The position numbers and the translations under genes are program-made. DNA of 64,000 bases from Stomoxys calcitrans. Its lineage: Eukaryota; Arthropoda; Insecta; Diptera; Muscidae. The notes under the pieces were generated by a model. The model ran no database searches and had not been told where the DNA came from. It saw nothing but the letters and a program-made list of their open reading frames with translations. Shown piece by piece: positions 1 to 10,232 of this stretch. Within the stretch, counting starts at the first letter, position 1. The number at the start of each line of letters is the position of its first letter. The stretch is taken from the NCBI RefSeq assembly GCF_963082655.1, contig NC_081552.1, positions 199,562,781-199,626,780 on the forward strand, written 5' to 3'.

Positions 1-245
1 ATAGTGTTCTATTATGACACTCAACGGTCCAAATCGGTCTATAGCCTGATTTGATTCTAGAGCCCAACAGGCCGCAATTTTTATCCAAATTGTCTGAAAT
101 TTAATGTTATGCGTCTCAGTAACTGTGCCAAGTACGGTCCAAATCGGTCTATAACCAGATAAAGTGCCCATATTTTAGCAGAATCCATGGTGGTGGGTTC
201 CCAAGATTCGGCCAGGCTGAACACAGCAGGCTTTTACTTGTTTTT
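1..245 (-). mobile_element. DINE-1/Helentron-like element, left-end fragment
   Basis: Contains the diverged central-repeat phrase (aaatcggtctata...) and ends with the reverse complement of the family's left module: ccatggtggtgggt, gattcggcc, then cttttacttgttttt. It runs directly into the transposase remnant that follows, so the boundary at about 245 is a junction between two elements. It is cut by the window edge on the left. Confidence 0.7.
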
Positions 246-256
246 GCTCAAAATGT

Positions 257-587
257 ATGAGCTTGACTTGCATGACATGTGGTTTCAACAAGATGGTGCC
301 ACATGCAACACAGCACGCATTTTATTTCACATTCGGGACCGGTCAATTGGCCGCCTAGATCGTGAAATTTAGCGCCTTTAGACTATTTTTTGTGGGACTA
401 TGTTAAGGCTCATGTCGATACCGACAAGCCCTCTTCACCTGACGCATTGGGGGACATTATCGAAGCATTTATACATATGACACCGGCCGGAATGTTGGAA
501 AGATTATGCCAAATTTGGACTAAGCGAAAGGATCATTTGAGGCGCAGTCACGGACAACATTTGCATGAAATAATCTTCAAACATTAA
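257..587 (+). pseudogene. Broken mariner/Tc1-superfamily transposase, C-terminal half
   Basis: Two reading frames give the C-terminal half of a DDE/D transposase of the type common in insects. The first block contains WFQQDGATCNTAR (about 283-321), the region around the second catalytic Asp. After a frameshift, VNWPPRS-stop-NLAPLDYFLW is followed by a block ending HLHEIIFKH and a stop at 585-587. The usual Cys-Asp before LAPLDYFLW is replaced by TGA and Asn, so the third acidic position is lost. The N-terminal DNA-binding half and the first catalytic Asp are absent. It is fused on its left to a DINE-like terminus. It is certainly non-functional. Assignment to the superfamily rests on motif recognition only. 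Confidence 0.8.
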
Positions 588-656
588 TTTATATGGACCG
601 TGCTATCGAATTAAAACAAAAAATGTCCAATAATGTTCTTGAACAACCCGTAATGT

Positions 657-1650
657 TCCGTCTTTCTGTCGAAAGCACGCTAACTTTCGAAGGAGTAAAG
701 CTAGCCGCCGAAGGAATAAAGCTAGCCGCTTCTTGAGCCTCTAGAGGGCGCAATTCTCGTCCGATTTGACTGAATGGAGTAAAGCTAGCCGCTTGAAATT
801 TTGCACAAATACTTTATTTTAGTGTAGGTCGGTTGGGATTATAAATGGGTCAAATCGGTCCATGTTGTGATATAGCTGCCATAGAAACCGATCTTGGTTC
901 TTGACTTCTTGAGCCTCTAGAGGGCGCAATTCTCGTCCGATTTGACTGAAAGGAGTAAAGCTAGCCGCTTGAAACTTTGCAGAAGTACTTTTCATTAGTG
1001 TAGGTCGGTTGGGATTGTAAATGGGCCATATCGGTCCATGTTTTGATATAGCTGTCATATAAACCGATCTTGGGTCTTGACTTCTTGAGCCTGTAGAGGG
1101 CGCAATTTTCGTCCGATTTCACTGAAATTTTGCAAGTAGTGTTTTGTTATCACTTCCAATAACTGTGCTAAGTATGTCGCAAATCGGTCCATGTTTTGAT
1201 ATAGCTGCCATATAAACCGATCTTGGGTCTTGACTTCTTGAGCCTCTAGAGGGCGCAATTCTCGTTCGATTTGACTGAAAGGAGTAAAGCTAGCCGCTTG
1301 AAATTTTGCACAAATACTTTATATTAGTGTAGGTCGGTTGCGATTGTAAATGGGCCAAATCGGTCTATGTTGTGATATAGCTGCAATATAAACCGATCTT
1401 GGGTCTTGATTTCTTGAGCCTCTAGAGGGCGCAATTCTCATCCGATTTAGAAGAAATTTCGTACAACGGCTTCTCTCATTACCTTCAACATGCATGTGTA
1501 ATATGGTCTGAGCCAATCAACAGCTCCCATATAAACGGATCTTCCGATTTTGCTTCTTGAGCGCCTACAAGGAGCAATTCTTATCCGAATGAACTGAAAT
1601 AATACACAATGAACTTCTACAATGTTCAGCATCCATTAAAATTTTCTATT
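657..1650 (-). mobile_element. DINE-like element, microsatellite side plus central repeats
   Basis: Begins in the (GTCT)n/GTCGAAAGCACGC segment and continues as central tandem units (ccatataaaccgatcttggg, gagcctctagagggcgcaat). Unusually, the stretch from ggagtaaagctagccgcttg to gtaaatgggccaaatcgg, normally single-copy beside the microsatellite, occurs three times, starting near 777, 951 and 1280. This indicates local amplification of the edge module. The left terminus (AAGTAAAAGCG module) is missing at about 1650. Confidence 0.75.
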
Positions 1651-3300
1651 GAAAAAAAAAAATTCTTAAGGAAAAATTACTTTTCAAATGGATTTTATCT
1701 CAAATCTTTGAAAATTTGATTTTCTTCCCATCGTTTACACTGTTTGAAATTCAGCAGTAGTTGTCAACTGTATGTTTCCAAACTTTCTTGTCTCCCACAT
1801 TTTTGGACTTTTTATCCCCATTCAGCTTTTTGTTAAAGTTTCCAGTGCACCACCATTCTGCCATTAACACTTGGATTTGGATTAGGTGTTATTCCATTCA
1901 AAAGTTGTGCATCATTTCCTCCATGCCACATGCATCATAGTTGAAAATTTACCTCAATGGAAACTTTATTAAATTCTCAGAAATCACTTCGCCTAGCTTG
2001 GATGTAAGTGAAGTATGGTGTTTGAGCGATAATAACTAACCAACCAAGAACAAAACTCTAGCATACATGGGCGTATTGTTGGCTGCGGCTACAGTCAAAG
2101 TAGCAAATTTTCGACAAACTAATGCAGTATAAAAGTTCTAAGGTTTTGACAGAGAATCACCAATTGAAGGCTTCTCGGGGGAGATATGCTTTGAAACCTG
2201 TTACAATAGTGCTCAGTCACTGCATTGTCTACGCCCAATTACTGCAAGGATGAGAAGGTGGAGTGGGAATGATAGCTTTTTGGAGTTGATTGAGAGGGTA
2301 GAATGGGAATGATCGCCAATTAGGGTTCACAGTTCTATGGCAATCCCTATATCTTGACTTAAACTAACAAAACTGCTAACGTCATAAAAGAAGGACTTAG
2401 AGGCATTTAAAAAAAATCAAATTAATTGTTAAATTGTTCCCTTCACATAGGCCTCTTGTTGTCGTGGATATATGTCTGGAATTCTCAAAACATTCATTCG
2501 AGCTTGGCATTTTGGGGGAATGTATCTTACGTCTACTCTAATCTTGTTTAGCTGACACATTGGCGCAGTTCCATGGTGTGTAGCGCCCACAGCCAACTTG
2601 TTTCACTTGAAGTGGATTTTTGGTTCATTAATTCTGTTTCGGATTCAGTCCCCTTTGAATTGTTAACAGCATTGGTTTGGGTTGTTCGCATAACTGTGAT
2701 TTGTTGCAACTCTTGGCTCTTGTTTTCCTTGAATTTTACACAAGTGCGTGCCTATGCTTTGTATGAAGTTGAGTCCCAGGAATCCTTTTTCAATGTTCAT
2801 TGCTACACTCAAAAAAATAAGCCCTACTCTAGATAAAATTTCTTAATGAGAAAAAATTTATATTTAACAGCAGATTTGTTGTGGAAGTTGCTGAGGGCCT
2901 TTGGGGCGAAATTTTCCAGCGAATTATTTTGGGGTTCTTGTTAAGGAAATGCCTTCTAGGGTTTACCTCACTCTACCTGACATTCAACTTTTCAACAACT
3001 TAATCACTTTTCGGTTTTTTTGAGTTTCAATTATTTTTTTTTTCGCATGTATCACACCGTGTGCATGGCTTACAGTAAATTGTGAGTCGAACTGGAAGAA
3101 GCCAACACAAAGCCACCAAAGTTAATTACAAAAGTTTTGCCAACATGTTATAAATATACGTGGCCCTTACAGAATTAACCATTATTGTTGTTGTCGTTGT
3201 TTATGTTGGTCTTGTTACCAACAATCTGCTAAAAGAGGCTGAATGAAGCATTTCAGCTTATCTTTGCTTATCATGGTCCTAGTCGAAGGAAAAACAAAAA
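1651..3300. other. No gene seen; AT-rich interspersed DNA
   Basis: About 1.65 kb of AT-rich sequence with poly-A/T tracts. No repeat family recognised elsewhere in the window was found, and no frame has family-like motifs. A short open frame at 2573-2836 has a hydrophobic start but no recognisable domain. Intergenic or intronic sequence is likely. Confidence 0.5.
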
Positions 3301-3307
3301 AAAAGAA

Positions 3308-3480
3308 CGAGTAAAAGCACATAAGGTTCGGCCTGGCCGAACTTTCGATACCCACCATCTCAGGCATATAGATTAACCACATTTCGACCAAAAAAAAAAA
3401 AAAAAAAATATTCAAATATAGTCCGATCTAAATCAAACACCGCACTGACGTCATGGTGGAAGGAGGGCATAAAATTTCAT
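3308..3480 (+). mobile_element. DINE-like left-end fragment with poly-A tract
   Basis: Shows gagtaaaagcacataaggttcggcctgg followed by a cgatacccaccatctcagg segment, a variant of the left module also found at 46117. An A-tract of about 18 bases lies near 3391-3408. No central array or right hairpin follows. Confidence 0.65.
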
Positions 3481-3579
3481 CTAAATTAAATACAAATTCC
3501 GGCGTATAGAGACTCAAGAATTTAAATCCCGTGAGTGGTTTATATAGAGGGAGGATACTATAAGAGTGTTCAATGACAG

Positions 3580-4215
3580 GTGGATGACAGTTGTAAGCTA
3601 CTCAACTCCACGTAGATCCAGATTCTTAAGCACCAGAGACTCCCTCAGGGCCCAACGTCTTGGATGAATGGCATCGCGGATGACATTCGTAACTTCGTGA
3701 TGGCTGTCCATCGGCTTGAAAACCCCGCATGCGACGAATGGCTCTCTTCCCAACCTTGTCACTCTCGTGATGATCAATAAATTGACGGTTTAAGAACCTG
3801 ACTCATCTTTTCGGGTCAGTCATAGTTACGCAGCCAAAAGTGACTAAGGTACTGCCATCCCTTCTAACGAGGTTCGAAAAGAGATGACAGGACCTCAGTC
3901 ATCGACCGACCGGGTGGTCTGTAACACTGTACGACTATACTCCTGCAGTGACGTAAAGCTAGAGCCAGATCGGAAATGCACCCTCTCCTTGCGCCGGTTA
4001 CACCTCACCGGCACCGACTACTGATGGAGGCGGTTCTGGCAAACCAAATACAACCAGGGCCCGGGGTTCTTTTCAATCTTGGCAGCGGCCAGAAGCGTGC
4101 GAAAAAGGAACTCCGGGATGTGCCTCTTCCATGACTAAAGAAAAGGATGATTACGTACACTGAGGGGGCAGCCCTTGCCGATGAAGTACTCCCTCGGATC
4201 AATCCGTTACTTACA
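3580..4215 (+). mobile_element. GC-richer block, possible non-LTR retrotransposon 5' region
   Basis: This block is clearly more GC-rich than its surroundings. Its end (gtacactgagggggcagcccttgccgatgaa...ctcggatcaatccg) resembles the sequence near 29495-29545, which adjoins a Jockey-like reverse transcriptase fragment. I infer a 5' UTR or ORF1 remnant of a non-LTR retrotransposon. No domain could be read, because all frames are broken. Confidence 0.35.
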
Positions 4216-4313
4216 ACCGGCTGTCTTGGGATTGACCTCGTACGCTGTAGTGAGAATCTCTCTTAAGTGAAACTTGATGGGAAAACCATAATTTGGCATT
4301 GCGATTTTTTCCA

Positions 4314-5345
4314 TTTTTATAGTCTCCACCATAAAATGGGGGTATACTAATATCGTCATTCTGTTTGTAACACCTTGAAATATGCGTCCAAGACCCCATA
4401 AACTATATATATTCTTGATCGTCAGGACATTTTAAGTCGATCTAGCCATGTCCGTCCGTCCGTCTGTCTGTCGAAAGCACCCTAACTTTCGAAGGTGTAA
4501 AGCTAGGCACTTAAGATTTTGCACAAAAATTCTTTATTAGTGTAGGTCGGTTGGGATTGTAAATGGGCCAAATCGGTCCATGTTTTGTGATATAGCTGCC
4601 ACACAAACCGATCTTGGGTCTTGACTTCTTGAGCCTCTTGAGGGCGCATTTCCCCTCCGATTAGACTGCATTATTACTTCCAAGTTTTGTGCTAAGTATT
4701 GCGCAAATCAGTTCATAAACTGTTATAGCTGCCATATAAACCGATCTTTGGTCTTGACTTCTTCAGCTTTTAGAGGGCGCAATTCTTATCCGATGTGGCT
4801 GAAATTTTGCATGTGGTGTTTTGTTATCACTTCCAACAACTGTGTTAAGTATGATTGAAATCGGTTTATAAGCTGGTATAGCTGCCATATAAACCGATCT
4901 TGAGCCTCTAGAGGGCGCAATTCTCGTCCGATTTAGTTGAAATTTTGCACGAAAATCCAAAATCGGTTTATATGGCAGATATATCAGGTTACTGATTTAA
5001 GCCATACTTAGCACAGTTGTTGGAAGTCGTAACACAACATGACTTCCAACATCTGTGCTAAGTATGGCTTAAATCAGTAACCTCATATATCTGCCATATA
5101 AACCGATTTTGGATCTTGACTTCTTGTGCCTCTAGAGAGCGCAATTCTTATCCGATTTGGCTGATATTTCGCATGACGTGTTTTGTTATAACTTCTAACA
5201 ACTGTGCTAAGTATGGTTAAAATCGATCCATAACCTGATAAAGGGCCATTTAAACCGATCTGGGATCTTGACTTCTTGAGCCTCCAGAGGGCGTAATTAT
5301 TATCCGATTTGGCTGAAATTTTTGTACAACGGTTTCCCCCATGAC
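4314..5345 (-). mobile_element. DINE-like element with inverted central unit
   Basis: Starts with the right-end hairpin (tctccaccataaaatgggggtatac), then the tattcttgatcgtcaggacat and gatctagccatgtccgtccg segments and a GTCC/GTCT microsatellite at about 4450-4472. Central units of roughly 150 bp follow to about 5345. One unit is inverted to form a long hairpin (4955-5114, listed separately). The left module in this orientation is absent; a second element in the opposite orientation begins at 5363. Confidence 0.8.
4955..5114. repeat. 74 bp near-perfect inverted repeat with 12 nt loop
   Basis: Arms 4955-5028 and 5041-5114 are reverse complements with only two mismatches, separated by 12 nt (5029-5040). 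Both arms are pieces of the DINE-like central unit: tccaaaatcggtttatatgg on the left, and its complement ending gattttggat on the right. A transcript would fold into a stem of about 74 bp. This looks like an inverted duplication inside the array rather than a separate element. Confidence 0.9.
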
Positions 5346-5362
5346 CTTGGGGGAAGGTTTAA

Positions 5363-5985
5363 AAAAAGTAAAAGCTCATGGAGTTCAATCTGGCCGAATC
5401 TTATATACCCTTCACCATGGATCGCATTTGACAAGTTCTTTACGCCTTGTAGAAGCAGGTTATTAACAGGCTTAAACCATACTTGACACTTGGTCACACC
5501 AAAACGAAACGTGCAAAATTTCAGCCAAATCGGCTTAGATTAGATTCGATTCAGTCAAATCTAAAGATCGGTTTATATGGAACACGATTTGAACCATACT
5601 TGGTACAGTTGTTCAGAGTCATAACAAAAAAGAAGAGTTTACTCGGAAGATCGGTATATAAAAATTTGCCCACGAACGTTCCATAAAGGAACAGTGAGAA
5701 ACTTCGCATATATCGATGATTGCTATCCGATTCGATTCTCGTCAGGATTCGAACCCAGGCGTTCAGCGTCATAGTTAACTTCTGCGCCATGTTTGCCTCC
5801 CAATCGAGAAACTAGGACCGCATTATGGCATTTACAATCCCAAACGACCTAGCGACCGGCTAGCTTTACTCTTTCAGAACTAAACGTGTGCCTCCGATAG
5901 ACGGACGGACATGTTAGATCGACTTAATGGCGGTCACGTATATCTACCTTGGTCCAATAATTCGCGGTGTTACAAACGCATGGAG
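5363..5985 (+). mobile_element. DINE-like element interrupted by a SINE
   Basis: The left module (aagtaaaagctcatggagttc, gccgaatcttatatacc, caccatggatcgcatttg) is followed by diverged central units to about 5650. The element resumes after the SINE at about 5818 with gcatttacaatcccaaacgacc, the ctagctttactc motif, a short GACGGACGGAC microsatellite, and cgcggtgttacaaacg near 5970. The final hairpin is missing or eroded. Confidence 0.7.
5655..5803 (-). mobile_element. tRNA-derived SINE, internally deleted copy
   Basis: The head reads on the minus strand as the tRNA-like part, with B-box-like GGTTCGAATCC (complement of ggattcgaacc at 5751-5761), and cgttcagcgtcat. The tail (aaatttgcccacgaacgttcc) is present, but most of the body seen in other copies is missing. 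It lies inside a DINE-like element. Confidence 0.75.
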
Positions 5986-5989
5986 GAAG

Positions 5990-7078
5990 TTACTATTCAA
6001 ACAAACGTTAACGGAACCTGGTGTTAACCATCGAATCAATAGCAGAAAACTAATAGTTTGGAACAAGCTAAAGCAGTTCATTGCTGTTACCTGATTGGAA
6101 AAATCTGCTTTGATAAAAGCTTCTTTTGACGTCGTTATCTGTATCTCTGTTTCACCTGTTCGACTGACGATGGTCCTTAATACGCAAGGCTTAGCGCACA
6201 GCCACCACCATACCATGTTGGTTGCCATGAAAAAATTACTTTCAATTTGTGTTGATATCACGTGTCTACTTTTAATAGGTTAGCAATTATTTTTTCTACT
6301 CTCAGAGGCTGTATTTGTGATGGCTGACGGCAAAAGGTGGAAACTTTTATTTGCTGGGGACTATAGGTGGGGGTGATGGTAGGGTTTTGTATTTTTCATT
6401 GATGAAACTGGAACTTTTTGTGGATTCATGTTGTTTGTTTTCAAGAAGTTTAGACAATAACAAAGAGTTTTTGAACTTTAAAAACGTTTGTTTTGTTTTA
6501 TGTGTTATGAGCAACATTTGTATTAAAAATTTGAAAAAATTTCTATGGAAATAAAATGTTGACAAAATTTTCTTTAAAAATAAAATGTTAAGTAAATGCT
6601 TGAGAAAGTTTTCTACAGAAACGAAATTCTTAAAAAAATGTTCTCGTTTTTTTCCCCACCTGAAACCCATAGAGTTTGTTTGCAAAATGTGATTGCTGTT
6701 AATGCATTGGGCAGCTAACCAAGCGATTTCGAAGCTAACCTAAAAACATTACATGCTTCCACCTGCTCACTAATTAATGAGCTGTGCAATTGTAGAAGCA
6801 TGCCTTTTGGAGACAAATATTTTAGCAGAGACACAAACCCATTCAATTAGCAGAGCCCTGTAACGAGCTTAGCAGAACTATGCTAACAATTTAACAGAAA
6901 AGATCTAAAAATAAATAATCAAGAAAAATTATGAAAAAATTCCGAAGAAACGACAACAAGAGCACTAAAAGGACCACAAATATTGCGAATTTTGTAAAAA
7001 ATTATCTAACAAAGTAAATAATGCAAAAAGGACAAATCTACAACAACAAAAAGTCCAAAGCGAAAAGTGGAAAAACTT
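5990..7078. other. No gene seen; includes degenerate AT-rich tandem motif
   Basis: At 6533-6645 there are several degenerate units resembling aaattttctatagaaataaa, interrupted by substitutions. Open frames on both strands here have no recognisable domain and are low complexity (Phe/Lys/Leu rich). The rest looks like unique AT-rich DNA. Confidence 0.4.
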
Positions 7079-7830
7079 AGAGGGGTGCTGCATACCCACT
7101 TAAAGTGAAGGAAACTCTTGATGCCTAGGAGCTGAATCAAAAAGCAAAATATCCAAAAAGACCACAGTATTTGAGACAATTGGCATTTAAAGTTAAAGTA
7201 AGAATTAAGAGAATGGCCCACTGTGCAAAAACTAAGATGGGTGCTGGGTACCTACTTAAAGTGAAGGAAGCTCTTGATACCTAGGATCTAAATCAAAAAG
7301 CAAAATATCTAAAAAGGCCACAGTATCTGAGACAATTGGCATTTAAAGTCAAAGTTAGAATTAAAAGAATAGCCCACTGTGCAAAAACCAAGAGGGGAAG
7401 CTCTTGAAATTAAATTCAGTGCATCAAATGGCAAAGTCCCCGAATGTGATGCACAAACAAGCTATCCTTTAGATCCGGCTGAATATTGAACAGTAGGTGG
7501 ACTTTTGAAACGCCGTCCACCAGACCACAACACCATATATATGGGTACCCACTTTTAGTGAAGGAAGCTCTTAATGTAACAGAATGGCCCAATGTGAAAA
7601 AGCTTAGATGGGTGCTGGGTACCCACTTAAAGTGAAGGAAGCTCTTGATACCTAGGATCTAAATCAAAAAGCAAAATATCTAAAAAGGCCACAGTATCTG
7701 AGAAAATTGGCATTTAAAATCAAAGTTAGAATTAAAAGAATAGCCACTGTGCAAAAATTAAGAGGGTAAGCTGTTCAAATTAAAATCAGTGCATCAAATG
7801 GCAAAGTCCCCGGATGTGATGCACAAAGGA
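7079..7830. repeat. Three direct copies of an unidentified ~150-220 bp repeat
   Basis: Copies start near 7079, 7231 and 7607, with a short fragment at about 7546-7590. The shared text runs gggtgctgggtaccc, ttaaagtgaaggaagctctt, aaaaggccacagtatctgag, and agtgcatcaaatggcaaagtcc in the second and third copies. A 60 bp inverted retrotransposon piece (7481-7541) lies between copies. No coding content was recognised. The family identity is unknown. Confidence 0.75.
7481..7541 (-). pseudogene. Short LOA-like reverse transcriptase fragment
   Basis: The reverse complement (catatatatggtgttgtgg, then ctggtggacggcg) matches the stretch just after the GxLLDRKLNF region at 12880-12945. In both places it corresponds to the VVWWTAL segment downstream of the polymerase domain. 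It is a 60 bp scrap embedded between unrelated repeats. Confidence 0.7.
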
Positions 7831-7839
7831 AAATTATAA

Positions 7840-8393
7840 ATCGATATCCAGCCAAAAACTGAAATATCTACAGTGCCTTCGATATTTTGCAAGCTCTACT
7901 CTTAACCCCGGGTGAAAATGATGCGTCTACCAACGCCCCCGTACATAACCGTAGCTAGCATGAATACCAGTTCCAGTTCCTGTTATCTGGACGTGTCCTC
8001 CCCCTGGGTTAGGAGCAGAGCACTATCTAAACTCTCCGTTCTATGGGTCACAGCACCCGGTTGAGTACATGCAACTCCACACCGAGGATCGAGATGCCCT
8101 TCCTGCGATTTTTGGTGTTAAACCACAGCCACCACGTTGATCCCAACTGGGGCCTCACCGACCTTTTCCGATGCAGCCTACTAACTGCTTTTCCATACAT
8201 CGTCATATCACTTCACCTGTTCATCACCAAATCCACCTCCTCACGACCAGCTCCGAAACTTCATGGTCCAGCCACCTTCAGCTCACCGACTTTTTCGATG
8301 CAAGCTACTAACTGCTCATCCATCCGTCGTTCCTTCGCTTCACCCGTCACCGCCACATCCACTTCCTTCCTACCATCCCCATCATACTCCACA
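7840..8393. other. Unassigned CT-rich stretch
   Basis: Moderately GC-rich and C/T-biased sequence with a partial internal duplication (ctcaccgac.ttttc.gatgca and ctactaactgct at about 8155-8195 and again at 8281-8320). A long frame from 8043 continues straight into the antisense SINE, so it is not a credible gene. It may be the 5' part of a retroelement, but no motif supports that. Confidence 0.35.
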
Positions 8394-8713
8394 TTGCAAA
8401 TTGCAAATTTTGCCCATGAACATTCCACTAAGGAACAGGGGCAAACTTCTCACATATCACTGAGTGCAGTCCGATTCAAGTTTAAGCTCAATGATAAGGA
8501 CCTCCTTTTTATAGCCGAGTACGAACGGAGTGCCGCAGTGCGACACCTCTTTGGAAAGAAGTTTTACATGGCATAGCACCTCACAAATGTTACCAGCATT
8601 ACGAGGGGAAAACCACCGCTGAAAAAAAATTTTTTGATGGTCTTGCCAGGATTCGAAACCAGGCGTACAGCGTAATAGGCGGACATGCTAACCTCTGCGC
8701 TACGGTGGCCTCC
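8394..8713 (-). mobile_element. tRNA-derived SINE, near full-length
   Basis: On the minus strand it begins ggaggccaccgtagcgcaga (A-box-like region). It continues through a slightly mutated B-box (complement of gattcgaaaccagg) and the body aacatttgtgaggtgctatg, and ends in the common tail gaatgttcatgggcaaaatt. It is the most complete of the minus-strand copies, at about 320 bp. The anticodon-like region does not form a good cloverleaf, as expected for a SINE head. Confidence 0.85.
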
Positions 8714-8720
8714 ATTCACA

Positions 8721-8985
8721 CTACGTTAATCTGTTTTTTATACCTCGTTGTGTCGTACCCAGGAAATCAATTGCCAAGGAAATCCCAAAACAACACCATA
8801 CCTGGGTAGCTTTAATAATCCACTTCACAACGTGGTGGAGAGCTATTATCAACATTTCACCTAAATGGTCCCCCGTGGGGGATTCCAACGAGACAGGTGC
8901 CACTGTGGTTAACTTGTAATTCCAGCTGAAAAGAACAACTTCCGTCTTAGACGGATGTACGCCTAGACCACTTTCGGTAGCCTAC
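8721..8985 (-). pseudogene. Non-LTR reverse transcriptase fragment
   Basis: The minus strand reads ESGLGVHPSKTEVVLFSW (around 8905-8985), the conserved region after the YADD box in which a Lys-Thr-Glu follows the fingers/palm helix. Frames downstream degrade. It belongs to the R1/LOA/Jockey-type group; the exact clade cannot be decided from this length. Confidence 0.55.
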
Positions 8986-9012
8986 TTTGCCTTCGCCTAA
9001 TAGAGGTACGCC

Positions 9013-9470
9013 CTAACACGGTACAAAACAGCGAGAGCAATAGAAACAAACACTCAAGACAGAAAAGCGGGGAACAAGGCGGGCCACAAAGAAACTCATG
9101 GATGAGAGTATGGTCCAGTCAGCCAATTCAGGCTTGTACAGTACTGTACAATGACAAAAGGATTTAGTGAGAGAAGTGATTGCAGGCAAAGACAAGGTGT
9201 TTACTGGGCTTTGACAAAAACGTCTCCAACTCCTCCACATCATCCCATCCCTACAGAAGTGTTCATCTCCCTGCGACGCCATCATCCTGACGTTACAATG
9301 ACCAGTCAGGCCTTCTGTGAGCAGCCATAAGTAACGCTTCCTCAGCGCTAGGATAAATAACGTCTTGTCCCGCGAAATTCTCAGCTACAGGGCCTTTGCC
9401 ACCCTTCACCCCAGAGCGTCACGCAAACGCCTCATTTACTTGGTCATGGTAGATAGCATCCACCTTCCAA
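9013..9470 (-). pseudogene. Non-LTR ORF2 C-terminal fragment (post-RNase H)
   Basis: The minus strand reads RKRYLWLLTEGLTGHCNVRM, then DEHFCRDG and, after a shift, LETFLCQSP. This matches the LTGHC...CRSC...ETxEHLLCxCP pattern at the C-terminus of RNase H-bearing non-LTR elements, in degraded form. In protein order it should follow the RT fragment at 8721-8985, yet it lies upstream of it on the same strand. Two copies or a rearrangement are therefore implied. Confidence 0.5.
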
Positions 9471-9516
9471 AATCCTCCATATTCTAGGGAAACTCTGTGG
9501 ATAGGCCTTTAGCGCA

Positions 9517-9960
9517 ATGGTGTATGTGCCCAAGAATACCCTGCAACATTTTCGATCACCAATAAGTTCTAAACGCTTCCTCAGTCGTGATGAGTTGTTT
9601 CCCCGTTCCCCGAATCTTCCTTATGAGTTGTTAAAGAGTAAGTCAGAGGGTGTTTTGCTCGACAGGAAGTTGAACTTCAAATCCAACATTTTGGAAAGGG
9701 CAAGAAAGGCAACTCTTGCCCTATACACCTGCAAGAGAGCCATTGGCAAAAGTTGGGGGTTAGATCGCGTGTCATGCATTGGGTATATACAGCAGTTGTC
9801 AGACCTAAATTGGCAATGGTGTTGTGGTCTGGTGGACTGTGCTTCAAAGGTCCACCTACTGCTCAATACTAAACCGGATCCAAAGGATGGATTGATTCAC
9901 AAGGCGAATCTGTTCGAAGAGTTTTCGCCGAGTGTTCTATATAAGTTGCTAAAGAGTTAG
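9517..9960 (+). pseudogene. LOA-like non-LTR RT/linker fragment, copy 1
   Basis: Reads EGVLLDRKLNFKSNILERAR and KATLALYTCKRAIGKSWGL, the segment just after the polymerase palm, where the family has YLGVLLD. It then degrades to WCCGLVDC, equivalent to VVWWTAL. A close relative lies at 12540-13255, and a third scrap at 7481-7541 is inverted. Upstream sequence (caacattttcgatcaccaa) is also shared with the second copy. There are no endonuclease or YADD residues here. Confidence 0.75.
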
Positions 9961-10137
9961 CCAGAAGAGACTTGAAAGATCTGAGAATTGTACAAGAATC
10001 GTGTGGACGTGCAAAAAATTATCATTTTGGAAGATCTATAAAATCGTTATTCGCTTGGAAGATCAAAAAATGCAAATTATGATTAGTTTGTTCTTCGAAA
10101 AGGTAACATCTAGGAAAATCTTTAAAGAAAAGCCATC
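9961..10137. other. Unassigned AT-rich spacer
   Basis: Short AT-rich stretch between a retrotransposon fragment and DINE-like left ends. Nothing recognisable. Confidence 0.4.
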
Positions 10138-10232
10138 AAGTAAAAGTGGGCTAAGTTTGGCCGGGCCGTATCTTATATACTCTCCACCATGGATAGGATG
10201 TGTCCTATATCAGACGCACGGATATAGGAAAC
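10138..10232 (+). mobile_element. Extra DINE-like left-end module
   Basis: Contains aagtaaaagtgggctaagtt, gccgggccgtatcttatata and ctctccaccatggatagg. It stops after about 90 bp, where a second copy of the same left module begins. Two left ends in tandem are typical of end-to-end or truncated rolling-circle insertions, but could also be a tandem duplication. Confidence 0.7.

Noticed and set aside
5944..6283. Overlapping frames of 105 and 62 codons on opposite strands
   Set aside because: No motif. They lie in the decayed end of a DINE-like element and unassigned DNA.
8043..8576. 177-codon open frame
   Set aside because: Its second half is antisense SINE sequence, and its first half has internal duplication and no domain.
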